A stretch of 64,000 bases of DNA from Sulfitobacter sp. S190 (GCF_025141935.1 NZ_CP081120.1:558001-622000), one strand, 5' to 3'. Numbered from the stretch's first letter, positions 9,199 through 18,780 are shown. Program-made: numbers and translations. The notes: generated by a model from the letters alone, not told the origin.

Positions 9199-10041
9199 AT
9201 GGCACTCAAGTCGTATAAACCGACGACGCCAGGCCAGCGTGGGCTGGTACTGATCGACCGTTCGGAGCTTTGGAAAGGCCGTCCGGTCAAATCCCTCACA
9301 GAGGGTTTGACCAAGAACGGTGGCCGGAACAATACCGGGCGGATCACAATGCGTCGCAAGGGCGGTGGTGCAAAGCGCCTTTACCGTATCGTTGATTTCA
9401 AGCGCAACAAGATGGACGTCACCGGCACCATCATGCGCATCGAATACGATCCCAACCGGACCGCGTTCATCGCACTCATCAAATATTCCGATGGCGAGCA
9501 GGCCTACATTCTGGCCCCTCAGCGCATCGGCGTCGGCGATCAGGTCGTCGCCAGCCAGAAGGCTGACATCAAGCCCGGCAACGCAATGCCTTTCTCGGGC
9601 ATGCCGATCGGCACGATCGTCCACAACATCGAAATGAAGCCCGGCAAAGGCGGCCAGATCGCCCGCGCGGCAGGCACCTACGCCCAGTTCGTGGGCCGGG
9701 ACGGGGGCTATGCCCAGATCCGTCTGAGCTCAGGTGAACTGCGTCTGGTGCGTCAGGAATGCATGGCCACCGTCGGTGCCGTCAGCAACCCCGACAACTC
9801 CAACCAGAACTTCGGTAAAGCGGGCCGCATGCGCCACAAGGGCATCCGTCCTTCGGTACGTGGTGTCGTGATGAACCCGATCGACCACCCGCACGGTGGT
9901 GGTGAAGGCCGGACATCGGGTGGTCGCCACCCCGTGACCCCATGGGGCAAGCCCACCAAGGGCGCAAAGACCCGCAACAAGAACAAAGCGTCCAGCAAGC
10001 TGATCATCCGCTCGCGTCACGCCAAGAAGAAGGGGCGTTAA
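9199..10041 (+). CDS. rplB: 50S ribosomal protein L2
   Basis: L2 is required for subunit association and peptidyl-transferase activity. The 280-aa protein is full length, and the conserved HPHGGGEG segment with the active-region histidine is present near residue 230. It opens a five-gene unit (rplB-rpsS-rplV-rpsC-rplP). The Shine-Dalgarno sequence (GGAAGA) is modest. Confidence 0.98.
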   Translation: MALKSYKPTTPGQRGLVLIDRSELWKGRPVKSLTEGLTKNGGRNNTGRITMRRKGGGAKRLYRIVDFKRNKMDVTGTIMRIEYDPNRTAFIALIKYSDGEQAYILAPQRIGVGDQVVASQKADIKPGNAMPFSGMPIGTIVHNIEMKPGKGGQIARAAGTYAQFVGRDGGYAQIRLSSGELRLVRQECMATVGAVSNPDNSNQNFGKAGRMRHKGIRPSVRGVVMNPIDHPHGGGEGRTSGGRHPVTPWGKPTKGAKTRNKNKASSKLIIRSRHAKKKGR

Positions 10042-10044
10042 TCT

Positions 10045-10323
10045 ATGTCTCGTTCAGTATGGAAAGGTCCTTTTGTCGACTCTTATGTCCTCAAGAAGGC
10101 CGAAGCTTCCCGCGAAAGCGGCCGCAACGAAGTGATCAAGATCTGGTCGCGTCGTTCCACGATCCTGCCGCAGTTTGTGGGTCTGACATTCGGTGTCTAC
10201 AACGGCCACAAACATATCCCAGTCAACGTCAGCGAAGAAATGATCGGTCAGAAGTTTGGTGAGTATTCGCCAACTCGGACGTACTACGGTCACGCCGCCG
10301 ACAAAAAAGCGAAGCGGAAATAA
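10045..10323 (+). CDS. rpsS: 30S ribosomal protein S19
   Basis: S19 is a 30S head protein that contacts S13 and the subunit interface. The 92-aa product beginning [12 protein letters not shown] is complete, with the usual [12 protein letters not shown] segment near the C-terminus. It starts 3 nt after the rplB stop, with a purine-rich ribosome site inside the end of rplB. Confidence 0.97.
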   Translation: MSRSVWKGPFVDSYVLKKAEASRESGRNEVIKIWSRRSTILPQFVGLTFGVYNGHKHIPVNVSEEMIGQKFGEYSPTRTYYGHAADKKAKRK

Positions 10324-10326
10324 GCC

Positions 10327-10707
10327 ATGAGCAAGGATAAAAATCCCCGCCGCGTGGCAGACAACGAAGCACGTGCAAAACTGCGCATGCTCAAGACGTC
10401 GCCGCAAAAACTGAACCTCGTCGCCGCCATGATCCGCGGCAAGAAGGTGGACAAGGCCCTCACGGACCTGACGTTCTCCAAAAAGCGGATCGCAGTGGAC
10501 GTGAAGAAATGCCTTCAGTCCGCCATCGCGAACGGCGAAAACAACCACAACCTCGATGTGGACGAACTGATCGTGGCCGAAGCCTATGTCGGCAAGAACC
10601 TCACCATGAAACGTGGTCGCCCACGTGCCCGTGGCCGGTTCGGCAAGATCATGAAGCCGTTTGCTGAAATCACCATCGTCGTGCGTCAGGTTGAGGAGCA
10701 AGCATAA
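10327..10707 (+). CDS. rplV: 50S ribosomal protein L22
   Basis: L22 lines the exit tunnel through its long beta hairpin. The 126-aa protein is complete and ends in the conserved hairpin region [15 protein letters not shown]. Its stop codon shares one base with the rpsC start (TAATG). Confidence 0.97.
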   Translation: MSKDKNPRRVADNEARAKLRMLKTSPQKLNLVAAMIRGKKVDKALTDLTFSKKRIAVDVKKCLQSAIANGENNHNLDVDELIVAEAYVGKNLTMKRGRPRARGRFGKIMKPFAEITIVVRQVEEQA

Positions 10708-11414
10708 TGGGTAACAAAGTCAATCCAATCGGCATGCGTCTGCAGGTCAACCGCACCTGGGACAGCCGCTGGTACGCCGATACCAAGGATTACGGTGATC
10801 TTCTGCTCGAAGACATCGCGATCCGTGAATTCATCAACACCGAATGCAAGCAGGCCGGTATTGCCCGCGTGATCATCGAGCGTCCGCACAAGAAGTGCCG
10901 CGTCACGATCCACACGGCCCGTCCCGGCGTCATCATCGGCAAGAAAGGCGCAGACATCGAAACCCTGCGCCAGAAAATCGCCAAGATGACCGACAGCGAG
11001 CTGCACCTCAACATCGTTGAAGTGCGCAAGCCCGAGCTGGACGCAGCCCTCGTTGGTGAGAGCATCGCACAACAGCTGGAGCGCCGGGTGTCTTTCCGCC
11101 GCGCCATGAAGCGTGCGGTACAAAACGCCATGCGTATGGGTGCCCTTGGCATCCGCGTGAACCTTGCCGGCCGTCTGGGTGGCGCGGAAATCGCGCGGAC
11201 CGAATGGTACCGTGAAGGTCGCGTGCCGCTGCACACCCTGCGCGCGGACATCGACTATGCACACGTGGAAGCGATGACAGCCTACGGCATCATCGGGATC
11301 AAGACCTGGATCTTCAAAGGCGAGATCATGGAACACGATCCAGCTGCACGTGACCGCAAGGCACAAGAAATGCAAGACGGCCCAGCCCCCCGCGGCGCTG
11401 GCGGTCGGCGTTAA
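10707..11414 (+). CDS. rpsC: 30S ribosomal protein S3
   Basis: S3 forms part of the mRNA entry site and its helicase. The 235-aa protein contains the KH domain with [14 protein letters not shown] around residues 70-84, and the C-terminal domain with the [17 protein letters not shown] segment. The start overlaps the rplV stop by one base, so the two are translationally coupled. Confidence 0.97.
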   Translation: MGNKVNPIGMRLQVNRTWDSRWYADTKDYGDLLLEDIAIREFINTECKQAGIARVIIERPHKKCRVTIHTARPGVIIGKKGADIETLRQKIAKMTDSELHLNIVEVRKPELDAALVGESIAQQLERRVSFRRAMKRAVQNAMRMGALGIRVNLAGRLGGAEIARTEWYREGRVPLHTLRADIDYAHVEAMTAYGIIGIKTWIFKGEIMEHDPAARDRKAQEMQDGPAPRGAGGRR

Positions 11415-11424
11415 GGAGTAGATC

Positions 11425-11838
11425 ATGCTACAGCCAAAACGTACGAAGTTCCGCAAGCAGTTCAAAGGCTCCATCAAGGGCCTGGCAAAGGGCGGGTCCG
11501 ACCTGAACTTTGGCACATACGGTCTGAAAGCCCTTCAGCCCGAACGTGTGACTGCACGCCAAATCGAAGCTGCACGCCGTGCCATGACGCGTCACATGAA
11601 GCGTCAGGGCCGCGTCTGGATCCGCATCTTCCCCGATGTGCCCGTGACCTCCAAACCCGTCGAAGTGCGTATGGGTAAGGGTAAAGGTTCCGTGGACTTC
11701 TGGGCCGCCAAGGTGAAACCGGGCCGCGTGATGTTCGAAATCGACGGCGTCAACGACGACATCGCCCGCGAAGCCCTGCGCCTCGCCGCGATGAAGCTGC
11801 CGATCAAAACACGGGTCGTGGTCCGCGAGGACTGGTGA
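11425..11838 (+). CDS. rplP: 50S ribosomal protein L16
   Basis: L16 organises the A-site region of the 50S subunit. The 137-aa product, beginning [15 protein letters not shown], has the [16 protein letters not shown] segment typical of bacterial L16. AAGGAG precedes the ATG. It is the last gene of the unit: a repeat element and a strong terminator follow. Its usual partner rpmC lies 3.85 kb further on. Confidence 0.97.
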   Translation: MLQPKRTKFRKQFKGSIKGLAKGGSDLNFGTYGLKALQPERVTARQIEAARRAMTRHMKRQGRVWIRIFPDVPVTSKPVEVRMGKGKGSVDFWAAKVKPGRVMFEIDGVNDDIAREALRLAAMKLPIKTRVVVREDW

Positions 11839-11841
11839 CAC

Positions 11842-11890
11842 GGTGCGCATGAATGCGCACCCTACGTAGGGTGCGCACTTGCTGCGCACC
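11842..11890. repeat. REP-like compound palindrome after rplP
   Basis: Three copies of a GGTGCGCA-type arm are arranged as two hairpins (11842-11861 and 11870-11890) flanking CTACGTAG. The centre (11854-11877) is a perfect 24-bp palindrome around TACGTA. The compact symmetric design in a 3' intergenic position looks like a repetitive extragenic palindrome rather than an operator. Confidence 0.65.
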
Positions 11891-11917
11891 TTTGCTGACC
11901 AACACATTGAAATTGAG

Positions 11918-11951
11918 AAGCCCCCGCTGAGCAATCAGCGGGGGCTTTTTT
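11918..11951 (+). terminator. Terminator after rplP
   Basis: A 13-bp stem (AAGCCCCCGCTGA with TCAGCGGGGGCTT) is closed by a GCAA tetraloop and followed by six T. It ends the rplB-rplP unit. Confidence 0.93.
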
Positions 11952-11958
11952 GCGAAGC

Positions 11959-12531
11959 TCAGGAGCGCGGACGCCCTTTATTTCCAAAGGGCCTGATCTT
12001 TCGCCTGATCCCGGCTGGCTCCAGATGCCGATATTTTCCCTCTGAATAATATCCGCCATCCAGCGCAAGCCCCGCCTTTACAATCTCGCCGCCGATATCG
12101 CGCCCATCGGGGAGATAACACGTGCCCACAAGCCGGTCGTAAGACGTCTCGCCCGTCAGTTCGACGCGGATCGACTGTCCCTTGCAAATTCGCACCATCT
12201 CCCATTTGGATTTTTGCCCCCACGGCCGGTCAAGCTCCGGTGCGTCAATACCGGCAAGCCGCACCTTGACCTTGTTGATAACGATCGTATCGCCATCGAT
12301 CACATACGCTTTTCCAACAATCTCGCGAGAGTCCGGTATCGGGGGCGGGGGGGCGTGCGTGGACGTTTGCACACCCGGCGCAACGGACTGACGTGTCGCT
12401 GGGCCGGTTTGCGCCCCCTGCGGTGGGCCATCCGATTTCTCGCTGTGATCGTAATTTTCTTGGTTGCGGCGGATGAGCCAGACGATCACGGCAATCAACA
12501 GAATACCCGAACCAGGGATAACAGGGTCCAA
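11959..12531 (-). CDS. Membrane-anchored staphylococcal-nuclease-like (TNase) protein
   Basis: The C-terminal two thirds form a thermonuclease (SNase) OB-fold domain with DGDT, VRLAGIDAPEL and an ETSYDRLVGTCYLPDGRD segment; the expected Arg, Asp and Glu positions appear present. Before it are one hydrophobic segment (GILLIAVIVWLI) and a Pro-rich linker, so it is probably anchored with the nuclease outside the membrane. I infer a TTG start at 12531 (190 aa) because GGTGGAAG lies upstream; the frame is open to 12624 with another TTG. It is convergent with the rplB unit terminator. Confidence 0.75.
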   Translation of the reverse strand: MDPVIPGSGILLIAVIVWLIRRNQENYDHSEKSDGPPQGAQTGPATRQSVAPGVQTSTHAPPPPIPDSREIVGKAYVIDGDTIVINKVKVRLAGIDAPELDRPWGQKSKWEMVRICKGQSIRVELTGETSYDRLVGTCYLPDGRDIGGEIVKAGLALDGGYYSEGKYRHLEPAGIRRKIRPFGNKGRPRS

Positions 12532-12736
12532 AAAACTTCCACCATTCAAACAACAAGTCGTTTGCCGGATTTCGAAATCACCCCTTGTTCGGGCGATCGA
12601 GAGCGGCAGCAGCGGTATTTTCAACGTTTGGTTGAAGAATGCAACGCAGGATGGGCGGCTTATTCTTCTGGCAAGTCAATCTTGTGGGCCTTACGGTGCT
12701 ATGAATGCCATCGGACTCAGGAAAGGACGCCACCCC

Positions 12737-12940
12737 ATGAAACACGTCCCCAAACCCACCACCGACGACGCGCTCATTCAGGAATTTCTCAACAAGGGCG
12801 GTGCGATCAAGAAGGGCAAGACCAAACCGATGCCCGCCGATCTTGGCCTCAGCAACAACCAGTGGGGCAACAAGATGACCAAGGAGGAGAAGGCCCTGGT
12901 CAAGGAGCAGGAAGAGGCGCGCAAGGCCGCCCGCAAATAG
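12737..12940 (+). CDS. Small basic protein of unknown function
   Basis: A 67-aa, Lys-rich protein beginning MKHVPKPTTDDALIQEFL, with a central IKKGKTKPMPADLGLSNNQWG and a C-terminal Lys/Glu/Ala helix. GGAAAGGA precedes the ATG with good spacing, so translation is credible. The family is not recognised; the charge suggests nucleic-acid or protein binding, but that is inference. It lies between the divergent nuclease gene and the VWA gene. Confidence 0.6.
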   Translation: MKHVPKPTTDDALIQEFLNKGGAIKKGKTKPMPADLGLSNNQWGNKMTKEEKALVKEQEEARKAARK

Positions 12941-13005
12941 CGCCGCTGCCCTTGCCACCAACGTCCCCTCGACAGGCCGGCGTGCCCTGTGCAACGCTTG
13001 GCACC

Positions 13006-13686
13006 ATGCGCGCTTCCTGCCTTGCCCTGACCCTGATCGCCACCCGGACGCTTGCCGCCGAAACCTGCACCGACGACGCGATGATCGTGTTCGACGGGTC
13101 CGGCTCCATGTCGGAAATGGGGTTCAACGATCTCAACCAGCCGCGCATCTTCGAAGCCCGCGAGGCGCTGCGCACGGCCTTGCCCGATATCGCCCGCAGC
13201 CGCCGCTTGGGTCTGGTCATCTACGGGCCCGGCGGGGCCGACATGTGCAGCGGCGTGTCGCTCGAATTTGCCCCACAGGAAAACGCGGCCGCGCGCATCA
13301 TCGGGCGGGTCGACGCGCTGGTCCCCGAGGGCAGCACCGCGCTGACCGATGCCGTGGCGCTGGCCGCCCGCACGCTCGATCACGAAAACCGCCCCGCCAC
13401 GATTGTTCTGGTCACCGACGGCAAGGAAACCTGCGGCGGTGCACCCTGCAGGCTCGCCGCCGATCTCGCCGCCACGGGCGTCGACACCACGGTGCACGTG
13501 ATCGGGTTCAAGGTGCGCGGCGATTTCTTTGCGTGGAACAGCGAAGGGCAGTCGGAATATACCGAGGCCGAAACCGTCTCGCGCTGTCTGGCCGACCGCA
13601 CGGGCGGCACCTACGCCAGCGCCGAAACGCTCGATGAGCTGATCGCGGCGCTGCGGGTCACGCTGGGCTGCAACGTGCTGTTCTAG
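13006..13686 (+). CDS. Secreted von Willebrand factor A domain protein
   Basis: A 226-aa protein with a signal peptide (cleavage near TLAA|ETC, about residue 18), followed by a single VWA domain. The MIDAS metal site is visible: DGSGSM, plus a Thr loop in GSTALTD and an acidic TDGKE. Paired cysteines in CGGAPC and elsewhere fit the periplasm. VWA domains bind protein partners through a metal ion; the partner is unknown. The start was chosen for the signal peptide, as the frame is open far upstream. It converges on the oxygenase gene with a 3-bp gap. Confidence 0.75.
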   Translation: MRASCLALTLIATRTLAAETCTDDAMIVFDGSGSMSEMGFNDLNQPRIFEAREALRTALPDIARSRRLGLVIYGPGGADMCSGVSLEFAPQENAAARIIGRVDALVPEGSTALTDAVALAARTLDHENRPATIVLVTDGKETCGGAPCRLAADLAATGVDTTVHVIGFKVRGDFFAWNSEGQSEYTEAETVSRCLADRTGGTYASAETLDELIAALRVTLGCNVLF

Positions 13687-13689
13687 GCG

Positions 13690-14301
13690 TCAGCCCCAGG
13701 CATAGTTGAACGACACCGAAATCCGGTCGTCCTCGGACATGTTCATCGGCACCTCGTGGCGCAGCCAGCTTTCCCACAACAGCACCTCGCCCGGTTCCGG
13801 CTGGACATAGCTGAAGGTGCGCAGCTCTTCGGGCGCATCCTTGCGGCGCCCCGGCGCGGCCATCATCATCGGCAGGCGCGGATCCTCGAACTTGATCGCA
13901 TTCGCCCCTTCGGGCAGGGCGACATAGGTGGTGCCGCTGATCACCGAATGGGGATGCAAATGGCCGGTGTGGATGCCGCCTTCGGGCAGGATGTTGATCC
14001 AGATATCCTCGAGCTTGAGCGTGCGCCCGTCCAGATCGAACGCCAGATCCTCGGCAAAGGCGGCGACATGCCGGTCGAGCTGTTTGATGACGTCCGCAAA
14101 GATCGGAAACCGCCAGCCAAGATCGCTCAGCGACGCATAGGACGTATAGCCGGGAAAGTTGTTTTCCTCGCACCACGCCTGTCCGGCCTCGTCATCCTGC
14201 GCAATGGCATAGCACGACGCTTCCAGTTCGTTCATATCAACATCGCCGCCAAGGGCAGCGCGGTACAGGCGGGTCACAAAGAGAGATTTGATATCGGTCA
14301 T
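13690..14301 (-). CDS. Putative 2OG-Fe(II) oxygenase
   Basis: A 203-aa protein resembling the family of putative 2-oxoglutarate/Fe(II) oxygenases in which HTGHLHPHSVISGTTYV supplies metal-binding histidines, followed by FEDPRLPM, then LRHEVPMN (distal His182) and DDRISVSFNY (Arg193, likely 2OG contact). The substrate is unknown. AGGGAGG precedes the ATG. It is convergent with the VWA gene and is followed upstream by the RTX gene on the same strand, 140 bp away. Confidence 0.7.
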   Translation of the reverse strand: MTDIKSLFVTRLYRAALGGDVDMNELEASCYAIAQDDEAGQAWCEENNFPGYTSYASLSDLGWRFPIFADVIKQLDRHVAAFAEDLAFDLDGRTLKLEDIWINILPEGGIHTGHLHPHSVISGTTYVALPEGANAIKFEDPRLPMMMAAPGRRKDAPEELRTFSYVQPEPGEVLLWESWLRHEVPMNMSEDDRISVSFNYAWG

Positions 14302-14441
14302 GTTCCCTCCCTACCCAGAACACGCGCCCGCCGCCAGCACCCAGACCGCTCCGGTGGAAAAATCGGCCCAGGCGGGATCAGCCGATCGCTGGAATGCGGG
14401 CGAACGAACAATCGCGCGAAACGACCGGACGCCGCGCCGCG

Positions 14442-15323
14442 TCAGGTCTCGCCGGGCAGGATGATATCATCCAGCGTGATGCCATCGGCGAACCCCAACC
14501 CGATCGTCGTGACGGCAGGGGGCGCAGTGCCCACAGCCGCGAAGGTCAGCGTCAACGTCGTCAGCCCGTCGGCATCGCGCGTCAGTTCCGCCGTCTCGAA
14601 CGGTGGGGCAGCAGACCCGCCAATTCCGCCGGCGGTCACGACAAGGGTCTCTGTACCGGGCGTGAAATCGGTGATGAACACATTGGTATCGTCGGTGGTG
14701 TGCGGTTCGGGGTCCGCCGCGTCGGGGTCCGCGTCCGGAAAGAGCAGATTGACCCGGAAGGTATCGTCCCCTTCGCCACCGCTCAGCACCTTGGTGATGC
14801 CGCCGCGCTCGATGAAACCGGCATCGTTGTCCACGGTGATGTCGTCGTTGCCCGCCTCGCCGAACAGGCTCACGGTCCCTTCTTCGGTAAAGCCGCGGTC
14901 CGAAAACAGGCTGTCGTTGCCCTCACCGCCAAAGGCCGCGCTATCATAATTGGTCTGGCCCTCGAAGCTACGGTTGAAATCGCTGATCGCCAGCCGGTCG
15001 TCGCCCTCGTCGCCCAGCAACGTGCTGCGTGTCCCACCGTCGAGGGTATCGTCGCCGAGCCCGCCGCTCAACGTGGAGCCTTCGGTCACAAACGCAAAGC
15101 CCCGGTCGTCGCCGTCGCCCAGTGTCGCGTTGGGGATGTTATTGTCGTCCTGAATGAAAACCCGGTCATCGCCATCGGTCCCCACATTGACGGGCGGCTC
15201 TCCGACCTCGGGATCAGGCGCGACAGTCTCTTCTGTGTCGTCCTCGGAATGATCGTCGCTGTCGCTGCCCAGAACCGTCAGCAGACCAACACCCAGCAAG
15301 GCGGCCAAAATACCAATTTCCAT
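14442..15323 (-). CDS. RTX-type calcium-binding repeat protein
   Basis: A 293-aa acidic protein. After a hydrophobic N-terminus (about residues 3-19) it carries degenerate RTX nonapeptides such as GGLGDDTLDGG, FGGEGNDSLF and LSGGEGDDTF, which bind Ca2+ outside the cell. No catalytic domain is visible. It resembles the small RTX proteins of roseobacters that have an N-terminal membrane segment. No type I secretion genes are nearby. The start lies directly after the repeat-free N-terminal segment and is reasonable. Confidence 0.75.
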   Translation of the reverse strand: MEIGILAALLGVGLLTVLGSDSDDHSEDDTEETVAPDPEVGEPPVNVGTDGDDRVFIQDDNNIPNATLGDGDDRGFAFVTEGSTLSGGLGDDTLDGGTRSTLLGDEGDDRLAISDFNRSFEGQTNYDSAAFGGEGNDSLFSDRGFTEEGTVSLFGEAGNDDITVDNDAGFIERGGITKVLSGGEGDDTFRVNLLFPDADPDAADPEPHTTDDTNVFITDFTPGTETLVVTAGGIGGSAAPPFETAELTRDADGLTTLTLTFAAVGTAPPAVTTIGLGFADGITLDDIILPGET

Positions 15324-15581
15324 CCCAAAAACTCCACTTTGGGTGACACTAATGGTTAACGGTGGGTCGAAAGCCGCGCTGTGTCAACGAACGGGGCAAA
15401 ATTGGGTCTTTAAATCAGGGGCTTGTGTACAATAGACGCATTCGGGCGCCATTGTTGCGCGCGAATGCGGCAGATTGCCCGCACCACCGCGCAGATGCGG
15501 CGCGCGACAGGGCGGTGACCTCAAGGTATCGGTCTCTCTATACCATGGCGGCAGTTTTTCCGCGCAATGGGCCTGCGGGGG
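15324..15581. other. Non-coding gap between the RTX gene and the rpmC promoter
   Basis: No gene is supported here. A TGTACAATAG sequence near 15427-15436 resembles a -10 element, but the nearest TTG hexamer is 20 bp away, too far for a confident promoter. Confidence 0.35.
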
Positions 15582-15610
15582 TTGTCATGCGGGGCAATAC
15601 GGCCTAAACG
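15582..15610 (+). promoter_or_regulatory. Candidate promoter of the rpmC-rpmD unit
   Basis: TTGTCA (15582-15587), 17 bp, TAAACG (15605-15610). The -10 is identical to that of the rplB promoter and close to TAAACC at the tRNA-Arg gene. The leader would be about 70 nt. Confidence 0.5.
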
Positions 15611-15688
15611 GCCCCTTCATCATGAACTCCACGGGAATCAGGGTGACGCGCGAGCGCGGCCTCCCCGTGATGTTGAAAGGAAAAAGGC

Positions 15689-15895
15689 ATGAGTGCCAAT
15701 GAACTGCGTGACAAGACGCCGGACCAGCTCCGCGACGATCTTGTGAACCTGAAAAAAGAAGCGTTCAACCTGCGCTTCCAGCAAGCCACAGGCCAGCTGG
15801 AAAACCCGTCGCGTCTGCGGTCGGTCAAGCGTGACGTTGCCCGCGTCAAAACAATTCTGAACGAAAAAGCTGCTTCGGCAGCGACAGACGCGTAA
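15689..15895 (+). CDS. rpmC: 50S ribosomal protein L29
   Basis: L29 lies at the tunnel exit beside L23. The 68-aa all-helical protein is complete ([19 protein letters not shown] opening). GAAAGGAAAAAGG precedes the ATG. It now begins the third ribosomal unit, separated from rplP by 3.85 kb of unrelated genes. Confidence 0.96.
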   Translation: MSANELRDKTPDQLRDDLVNLKKEAFNLRFQQATGQLENPSRLRSVKRDVARVKTILNEKAASAATDA

Positions 15896-15909
15896 GAGGA
15901 GCCTGATCC

Positions 15910-16146
15910 ATGCCAAAGCGTATCCTGACAGGCACCGTAACCTCGGACGCCAATGAACAGACAGTCACCGTCTCCGTAGAGCGCCGCTTTACGCATCCGG
16001 TTCTGAAAAAGACCATTCGTAAGTCCAAGAAATACCGGGCGCACGACGAACAGAACACATTCAAGGTCGGCGATTCCGTCCGCATCATCGAATGTGCCCC
16101 CCGTTCAAAAACCAAGCGTTGGGAAGTGATCACCGCGGAAGCATGA
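15910..16146 (+). CDS. rpsQ: 30S ribosomal protein S17
   Basis: S17 is a primary 16S rRNA-binding OB-fold protein. The 78-aa protein is complete, with the typical [10 protein letters not shown] start and [14 protein letters not shown] segment. AGAGGAG lies upstream. It is followed by a 112-nt space with tandem hairpins before rplN. Confidence 0.96.
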   Translation: MPKRILTGTVTSDANEQTVTVSVERRFTHPVLKKTIRKSKKYRAHDEQNTFKVGDSVRIIECAPRSKTKRWEVITAEA

Positions 16147-16153
16147 TCCTTTG

Positions 16154-16193
16154 CGCATCGGCCCTTCCTGGCCGGTGCGTTGTCCGTTCGGAC
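16154..16193 (+). other. Tandem hairpins between rpsQ and rplN
   Basis: CGCATCGGCC pairs with GGCCGGTGCG (16154-16179, one G-U) and GTCCG with CGGAC (16182-16193). No T-run follows. The position corresponds to the S10/spc operon boundary in other bacteria, so a processing or regulatory role is possible. Confidence 0.45.
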
Positions 16194-16258
16194 AGCAATA
16201 TTAATCGAAACCCTGGGGATCAGGCACGCATCGCCCCCCAAAGGTCGGGAGAAACCAA

Positions 16259-16627
16259 ATGATCCAGATGCAGACAAACCTGGATGTTGCTGACAACAGC
16301 GGCGCGCGCCGTGTTCAGTGCATCAAGGTTCTGGGTGGTTCCAAGCGTAAGTACGCATCCGTCGGCGACATCATCGTCGTCTCGGTCAAGGAAGCCATCC
16401 CACGTGGTCGCGTAAAGAAAGGTGACGTCCGCAAGGCCGTCGTCGTGCGCACCGCCAAAGAAGTCCGTCGCGACGATGGCACCGCCATCCGCTTCGACCG
16501 CAACGCGGCCGTCATCCTGAACAACAACAACGAACCCGTGGGTACACGTATCTTTGGGCCGGTTGTTCGCGAACTGCGTGGCAAGAACTTCATGAAAATC
16601 ATCTCGCTCGCTCCGGAGGTGCTGTAA
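16259..16627 (+). CDS. rplN: 50S ribosomal protein L14
   Basis: L14 is at the subunit interface and contacts 16S rRNA. The 122-aa product is full length, starting [25 protein letters not shown] precedes the start. It is the first gene of the classical spc set, here in the same unit as rpmC and rpsQ. Confidence 0.97.
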   Translation: MIQMQTNLDVADNSGARRVQCIKVLGGSKRKYASVGDIIVVSVKEAIPRGRVKKGDVRKAVVVRTAKEVRRDDGTAIRFDRNAAVILNNNNEPVGTRIFGPVVRELRGKNFMKIISLAPEVL

Positions 16628-16629
16628 TC

Positions 16630-16935
16630 ATGGCTGCTAAACTGAAAAAAGGTGACACGGTCATCGTTCTGGCAGGCAAGGACAAGGGCAAGGAAGGCAC
16701 GATTTCTTCCATCGACCCCAAGTCGAACAAAGCCGTTGTGGATGGCGTGAACATCGCAATCCGCGCCACACGCCAAAGCCAGACATCGCAGGGCGGTCGT
16801 CTGCCCAAGGCGATGCCTGTCGATCTGAGCAACCTCGCGATCAAGGATGCCAACGGCAAGCCGACCCGCGTGGGTTTCAAAATGGATGGTGACAAGAAAG
16901 TGCGCTACGCCAAAACAACAGGGGACGTGATCTGA
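16630..16935 (+). CDS. rplX: 50S ribosomal protein L24
   Basis: L24 initiates 50S assembly. The 101-aa protein has the KOW motif near its N-terminus ([18 protein letters not shown]). It starts 2 nt after rplN, and its stop shares one base with the rplE start (TGATG). Confidence 0.96.
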   Translation: MAAKLKKGDTVIVLAGKDKGKEGTISSIDPKSNKAVVDGVNIAIRATRQSQTSQGGRLPKAMPVDLSNLAIKDANGKPTRVGFKMDGDKKVRYAKTTGDVI

Positions 16936-17498
16936 TGCTTGACGATGCAAACTACACACCCCGCCTCAAGGCCGACTACAAGGACCGCATCCGCGCGGCC
17001 CTGAAAGAAGAGTTCGGCTATGCCAACGACATGATGATCCCCCGTCTGGACAAAATCGTCCTGAACATCGGGTGCGGCGCAGAAGCTGTCCGTGACAGCA
17101 AGAAAGCCAAATCCGCTCAGGAAGACCTGACAGCGATCGCGGGCCAGAAGGCACTGACAACCGTGGCCAAGAAATCCATCGCGGGTTTCCGGGTGCGCGA
17201 AGACATGCCCTTGGGCGCGAAAGTCACTCTGCGTGGCGACCGCATGTACGAATTCCTGGATCGTCTGATCACGATTGCTCTGCCCCGTGTCCGCGACTTC
17301 CGCGGCGTATCGGGCAAATCTTTCGACGGCCGTGGCAACTACGCCATGGGCATGAAAGAGCACATCGTGTTCCCCGAAATCGACTTTGATAAGGTCGACG
17401 AGACATGGGGCATGGACATCGTAATCGCCACCACGGCGAAAACCGACGCTGAAGCAAAGGCGATGTTGAAGCACTTCAACATGCCGTTCAACAGCTGA
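16935..17498 (+). CDS. rplE: 50S ribosomal protein L5
   Basis: L5 binds 5S rRNA and contacts the P-site tRNA. The 187-aa protein is complete, with the [11 protein letters not shown] and [18 protein letters not shown] segments of the family. The start overlaps the rplX stop, indicating coupled translation. Confidence 0.97.
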   Translation: MLDDANYTPRLKADYKDRIRAALKEEFGYANDMMIPRLDKIVLNIGCGAEAVRDSKKAKSAQEDLTAIAGQKALTTVAKKSIAGFRVREDMPLGAKVTLRGDRMYEFLDRLITIALPRVRDFRGVSGKSFDGRGNYAMGMKEHIVFPEIDFDKVDETWGMDIVIATTAKTDAEAKAMLKHFNMPFNS

Positions 17499-17514
17499 TC
17501 GGGAGGGAATAGAT

Positions 17515-17820
17515 ATGGCTAAGAAATCCATGATCGCACGCGAGAAAAAGCGTGAAGCACTGGTCAAGAAATACGCCGCCAAGCGTGCCGCGTTGAAAGA
17601 AATCATCAGCGACGAATCCAAGCCGATGGAAGAGCGTTTCCGCGCCTCCCTGAAGCTGGCGAAACTGCCTCGCAACTCTTCGGCCGTGCGTCTGCACAAC
17701 CGTTGCCAGCTGACAGGTCGTCCGCACGCTTATTACCGTAAACTGAAAATCTCGCGTATCGCGCTGCGTGATCTTGGCTCGAACGGCCAGATCCCCGGCA
17801 TGGTCAAGTCGAGCTGGTAA
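17515..17820 (+). CDS. rpsN: 30S ribosomal protein S14, zinc-independent type
   Basis: The 101-aa S14 has the long N-terminal helix ([19 protein letters not shown]) and lacks the paired Cys-x2-Cys motifs of the zinc-binding type; only one Cys (NRCQLTGR) is present. It assembles late in the 30S head. GGGAGGG precedes the ATG. Confidence 0.96.
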   Translation: MAKKSMIAREKKREALVKKYAAKRAALKEIISDESKPMEERFRASLKLAKLPRNSSAVRLHNRCQLTGRPHAYYRKLKISRIALRDLGSNGQIPGMVKSSW

Positions 17821-17832
17821 GGAGCGCATCAC

Positions 17833-18225
17833 ATGAACGATCCTATCGCAGATATGCTGACACGCATCCGCAACAGCCAGTTGCGCGGCAAATCCACCGT
17901 CATGACACCAGCGTCCAAGCTGCGTGCCTGGGTGCTGGATGTGCTGGCCGACGAAGGCTACATTCGCGGGTACGAAGCAACCACCGGCATCGATGGCCAC
18001 CCCGCCATCGAAATCAGCCTGAAGTATTACGAAGGCGAACCCGTCATTCGTGAACTCAAGCGGATCTCCAAGCCGGGCCGCCGCGTCTACATGGGCGCAC
18101 AAGACATCCCGTCGGTCCGTCAGGGCCTGGGTGTGTCGATTGTCTCCACCCCCAAGGGTGTGATGTCGGACGCAAACGCACGCAGCCAGAACGTTGGCGG
18201 CGAAGTGCTCTGCACCGTATTCTAA
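17833..18225 (+). CDS. rpsH: 30S ribosomal protein S8
   Basis: S8 binds the central domain of 16S rRNA, and in E. coli represses the spc operon. The 130-aa protein has the usual [16 protein letters not shown] start and [21 protein letters not shown]-terminal segment. AAGGAGCG precedes the ATG. Confidence 0.97.
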   Translation: MNDPIADMLTRIRNSQLRGKSTVMTPASKLRAWVLDVLADEGYIRGYEATTGIDGHPAIEISLKYYEGEPVIRELKRISKPGRRVYMGAQDIPSVRQGLGVSIVSTPKGVMSDANARSQNVGGEVLCTVF

Positions 18226-18235
18226 GGAGCGGCAA

Positions 18236-18769
18236 ATGTCTCGTATTGGTAAAAAACCGGTCACTCTGCCCAGCGGTGTATCCGCTTCGGTCAGCGGCCA
18301 GTCCATCGAAGTGAAGGGCCCCAAGGGGACCCGCAGCTTCTCGGCCACCGACGACGTGACCCTCGCGGTCGAAGACAACGTCGTCACCATCACGCCCCGC
18401 GGCAAATCCAAGCGCGCGCGCCAGCAGTGGGGCATGTCCCGCACGATGGTGCAGAACCTGGTGCAGGGTGTGACGGAAGGCTTCAAGAAAGAGCTGGAAA
18501 TCCAGGGCGTGGGTTACCGGGCACAGATGCAGGGCAACACCCTGAAGCTGAACCTGGGTCTGAGCCACGATGTGGATTACACGGCACCCGAAGGGGTCAC
18601 CGTAACGGCTCCGAAACAAACCGAGATTGTGGTTGAAGGCATCGACGAACAGCTTGTTGGTCAGGTCGCCGCGAACATCCGCGCTTGGCGCAAGCCCGAG
18701 CCCTACAAGGGCAAAGGCATCCGCTACAAGGGTGAGTTCGTCTTCCGCAAAGAAGGCAAGAAGAAGTAA
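18236..18769 (+). CDS. rplF: 50S ribosomal protein L6
   Basis: L6 sits near the GTPase-associated centre. The 177-aa protein begins [15 protein letters not shown] and ends in the conserved [15 protein letters not shown] region. The start at 18236 follows AAGGAG at the end of rpsH; an in-frame upstream start inside rpsH is not supported. Confidence 0.97.
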   Translation: MSRIGKKPVTLPSGVSASVSGQSIEVKGPKGTRSFSATDDVTLAVEDNVVTITPRGKSKRARQQWGMSRTMVQNLVQGVTEGFKKELEIQGVGYRAQMQGNTLKLNLGLSHDVDYTAPEGVTVTAPKQTEIVVEGIDEQLVGQVAANIRAWRKPEPYKGKGIRYKGEFVFRKEGKKK

Positions 18770-18780
18770 GGACCGCACAG

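Noticed and set aside
12214..13005. A 264-residue N-terminal extension of the VWA protein
   Set aside because: It runs antisense to the nuclease gene and through the 67-aa gene, and would place the signal peptide in the middle of the protein.
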